A stretch of 64,000 nucleotides of DNA from Auanema rhodensis (Eukaryota > Nematoda > Chromadorea > Rhabditida > Rhabditidae). Where the stretch lies: positions 7,884,131 through 7,948,130 of the forward strand of contig OZ059894.1 in the NCBI GenBank assembly GCA_964057225.1. The letters are read 5' to 3'. A program made the translations under genes and the position numbers. Under the pieces are notes generated by a model. The model worked only from the letters and a program-made list of their open reading frames with translations, searched no databases and was not told the DNA's origin. This document shows, one piece after another, positions 61,901-64,000 of this stretch. Numbering within the stretch: position 1 is the stretch's first letter; each line of letters opens with the position of its first letter.

Positions 61901-64000
61901 TTGCAGCGCTTGGAGAATTCTTTTGCATTTGCGTAGCTTCTTCCATTTTTTTGATTAAATGTGGAAGAAGTGCAGCCATTACCAACTAAAAATCAATGAT
62001 AGAAATTTAGAAAGTTTGGGGAAAAGCCTACCAGCATCTGATAACTTCGTTTACTTTCTGGAGCAAAAGCACAGACACATATACAACTCGCTAATGCATC
62101 AGTTAGAACACAGAAAGTGTTCGGGTCATCACGATAACAAAGATCCAAAGCTTTCAATGGTTTCTCATATGGAACAAGCCCAAGAATATCGAATTGATCC
62201 GAATCATCTCCCATTGTTTCCATTTTGTGAAGCAGATTGAAATAATACTGAAAGAAAATGGTAATGAAGTAAAATACTTTTCATAAAACGGTACTTTAGC
62301 TTTCACTTTCATTGGATTTATATCGAAATCGCTTGAGTTTGTATCAAGAATATTAGCTACTGATCCACACATTTGCAATAAGAAAGGCTTTCTATAAAGA
62401 ATGTTATATTAGAATTTTATAAATTATTAAAATTTAAAAACCTGTGAAGAAGATAGAATTGTCTACACATAAACTCGACTACAGAACAGAAAACTCGATT
62501 AGTTTGTCGTTGACTGTAGCAACGGAGTATTGTGGGCATGATAAGGAAGAAGCCTTGACTAGCAAACAAGGTATTAAAGTGGATGGATATAGAGATGTAT
62601 GTAGCGGCACATCTTCGTAAGATCAGTAAATCTTCACAATGCATTATCATTATTCCATTTACCTGGAAAATTCGAATGAAACACAGGATTTTACCTAGGG
62701 ATTGGCTGAAGGAAGCATTAACGGATCAAGCAAAATCCGGGCTTCTAACAAAGAGTCTGGGCAAGGCACCAGTCCCACCCTGATTCTTATACTTATGAAC
62801 AAGACTTACAACGTTAATGAAGAGATGTAGATCAGCAAACATGAAAGCATTTTCCATTTTCTCAAACATATCAGCCATGAGCTTGGCCCAAGTAAATTTG
62901 TGCATTTCTTCCATAACTTTCAGCTCATTACCCATAGAACCATGATGCATTCCAAAACATGTTTCTAAGCTTTTACGTGGAAAAGATGGTAAATGTGTCA
63001 ACTCATCATGAAGGAAAAAGATACGTTGAGCAATCTGGTGAGAGAAAAGAAATATTATAAAACTTTGAATCAACTTCTTACCACATGCTGAGGACTGTAT
63101 TTAAGAATACTATGAGTTAATAAAACTTTTCCAACTTCAATGAAACGTTGATTGAATGCTGTATTTTTCATCTTTAAAGCTGCTTGTTCAGGATCCATTT
63201 TAACCAGCGTTAATTGAGGATAAAATGAACGATGGAAAAAATAATAATCTCTGAAAATTATAAAAATTATGGTTAAGTTTATAATTAAATATAGTTAATA
63301 CCGAACGTAAGCCGATGGTAAATGAATCTGGCCTGTTTTCGTGTCAGTTAGATAATAGAAGTTTACATCAACTCCTTCGATATTGAAAAATTCTAAACTG
63401 TCACTGAAAAAACAAAATATAAGTGATGGATGTGGAAAATGAAGCCAAACCTCAGAATCTGTTGAAACTGGGTATCCTCGTGAACGGGGAATTGACTTGG
63501 AATTCCACCAAGGCCGGAATCTGGACCGTGCACTATAATTTTTTTAGCTGATGGAACATTAGCTGTGATCATCAAAGCTTGCTAAAAGAAAATTTGTTGA
63601 AATTTTGATTGAAATTTGTCTAGAAATTCTTACATCACATTGCTCTTTCTTGAGAGTTTGTTTCAAATCTTTGAAGAATATTCCATGTACATTTGGAGCC
63701 AAAATCCATGTAAGAGATAATGCCATTCCAAGAGCTTTATCTGAGCCATCACATTGTGCTCGAACGTAATGCATTACAAATCCAAACTAAAAAAGCAAAA
63801 TGGTGTTTGATTATATCATATAATTATATTTTTTAATATTATTTGTTAAATTGTAATTATAAGTATTAACCAGATAGATATATGTTTGTATACTTTATGT
63901 GAAACCTACAAAATATTACTTTCGTTATACTGTTATGCATAAACTTTGAGCTGATAACAAACTTTACATTATAATTATATTTCGAAGAATACTTACCAAA
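58918..64000 (-). CDS. unc-80: UNC-80, NALCN channel complex subunit (C-terminal part; 5' end outside window)
   Basis: Twenty-four full exons plus four bases of another at the edge encode about 1190 C-terminal residues, ending at TAA 58918-58920. UNC-80 is a very large HEAT-like scaffold that links UNC-79 to the sodium leak channel NALCN (NCA in worms) and sets neuronal resting excitability. Diagnostic blocks match animal UNC80 in order: FFKDLKQTLKKEQCD, FPVHEDTQF, THLPSFPRKS, EFMCRQFYLLHRKPF, PYEKPLKALDLCY, FAPESKRSYQML, RRPRDTLL, LSLLKIAPYDLATM, LPVTDW and LILRIH. The last 250 residues are Ser/Thr- and Arg-rich and end in an acidic DDDDDF segment. Exons include 63786-63634, 63034-62810, 62662-62442, 62247-62032 and 61605-61315. 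All phases agree. Introns are mostly 45-210 bases. Confidence 0.97.
62695..62779 (-). other. Cryptic or poison exon candidate inside unc-80 intron
   Basis: The intron from 62809 to 62663 holds an 85-base segment bounded by a possible acceptor (agaatcag) and donor (cctag/gtaaaa) on the minus strand. It is about half G+C, unlike the AT-rich intron around it. The flanking exons join perfectly without it (FINV then NGIMIMHCED, as in other UNC80 proteins). If included, it shifts the frame (85 is not a multiple of 3) and meets an in-frame TGA. It could therefore be a regulated poison exon, a recent insertion, or chance. Confidence 0.35.

Noticed and set aside
62726..63073. Open frame suggesting that the unc-80 exon runs on past 62810
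   Set aside because: The extension crosses a clear donor (GTT/gtaagt). Animal UNC80 proteins continue with the NG..LHxED segment encoded by the next exon, so the extension is intron.

Overview
This window looks like nuclear DNA from a nematode. It is AT-rich (roughly 70% by eye) and its genes are split into many short exons by introns mostly of 45-60 bp. Several coding exons begin just downstream of a pyrimidine-rich splice acceptor close to the ATG, as expected for spliced-leader acceptors. The gene families also fit a worm: a tandem pair of ACL-8/9/10-type lysophospholipid acyltransferases, an SK (KCNL) potassium channel, a LYS-type GH25 lysozyme, a nematode-style secreted phospholipase A2-like protein, and UNC-80. 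I cannot name the species. All exon models were built by hand from reading frame, splice sites and phase.

Layout: every protein gene I could support lies on the minus strand, so transcription runs from right to left. From right to left the window holds: (1) 58918-64000, the 3' third of unc-80, 24 complete exons plus a 4-base stub at the edge; (2) 58546-58618, a tRNA-Asn(GTT) on the plus strand; (3) 56126-57385, a lysozyme-like protein with a hydrophobic C-terminal tail; (4) 53553-54064, a small secreted PLA2-like protein; (5) 41554-45868, a complete SK channel in 13 exons; (6) 38678-40296 and 34517-37335, two acyltransferases in tandem; (7) about 6769-30205, at least ten exons of a large spectrin-repeat protein with introns up to 9.9 kb.

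The spectrin-repeat gene is the least settled. Exons 1-4 and exons 5-10 each join in frame, but exon 4 ends in phase 0 and exon 5 needs phase 1. Either an exon is missing between 14.8 and 18.8 kb, or exon 5 begins a second transcript. Its repeats resemble those of nesprin/UNC-83-type nuclear-envelope proteins. No C-terminal KASH exon was found in the leftmost 6.7 kb, so that assignment is a hypothesis.

Functionally, the SK channel and UNC-80 (a subunit of the NALCN leak channel complex) both set membrane excitability. The acyltransferases remodel phospholipids, and the lysozyme-like and PLA2-like proteins are secretory-pathway products of the kind used in digestion or defence. Nothing indicates that these genes form an operon. 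I saw no CRISPR array, prokaryotic gene or intact transposon. The points most worth a second look are a GC-rich cryptic exon with a stop codon inside an unc-80 intron, the membrane tail on the lysozyme, the repeated use of AAG splice acceptors, and a long-range purine bias on the plus strand.
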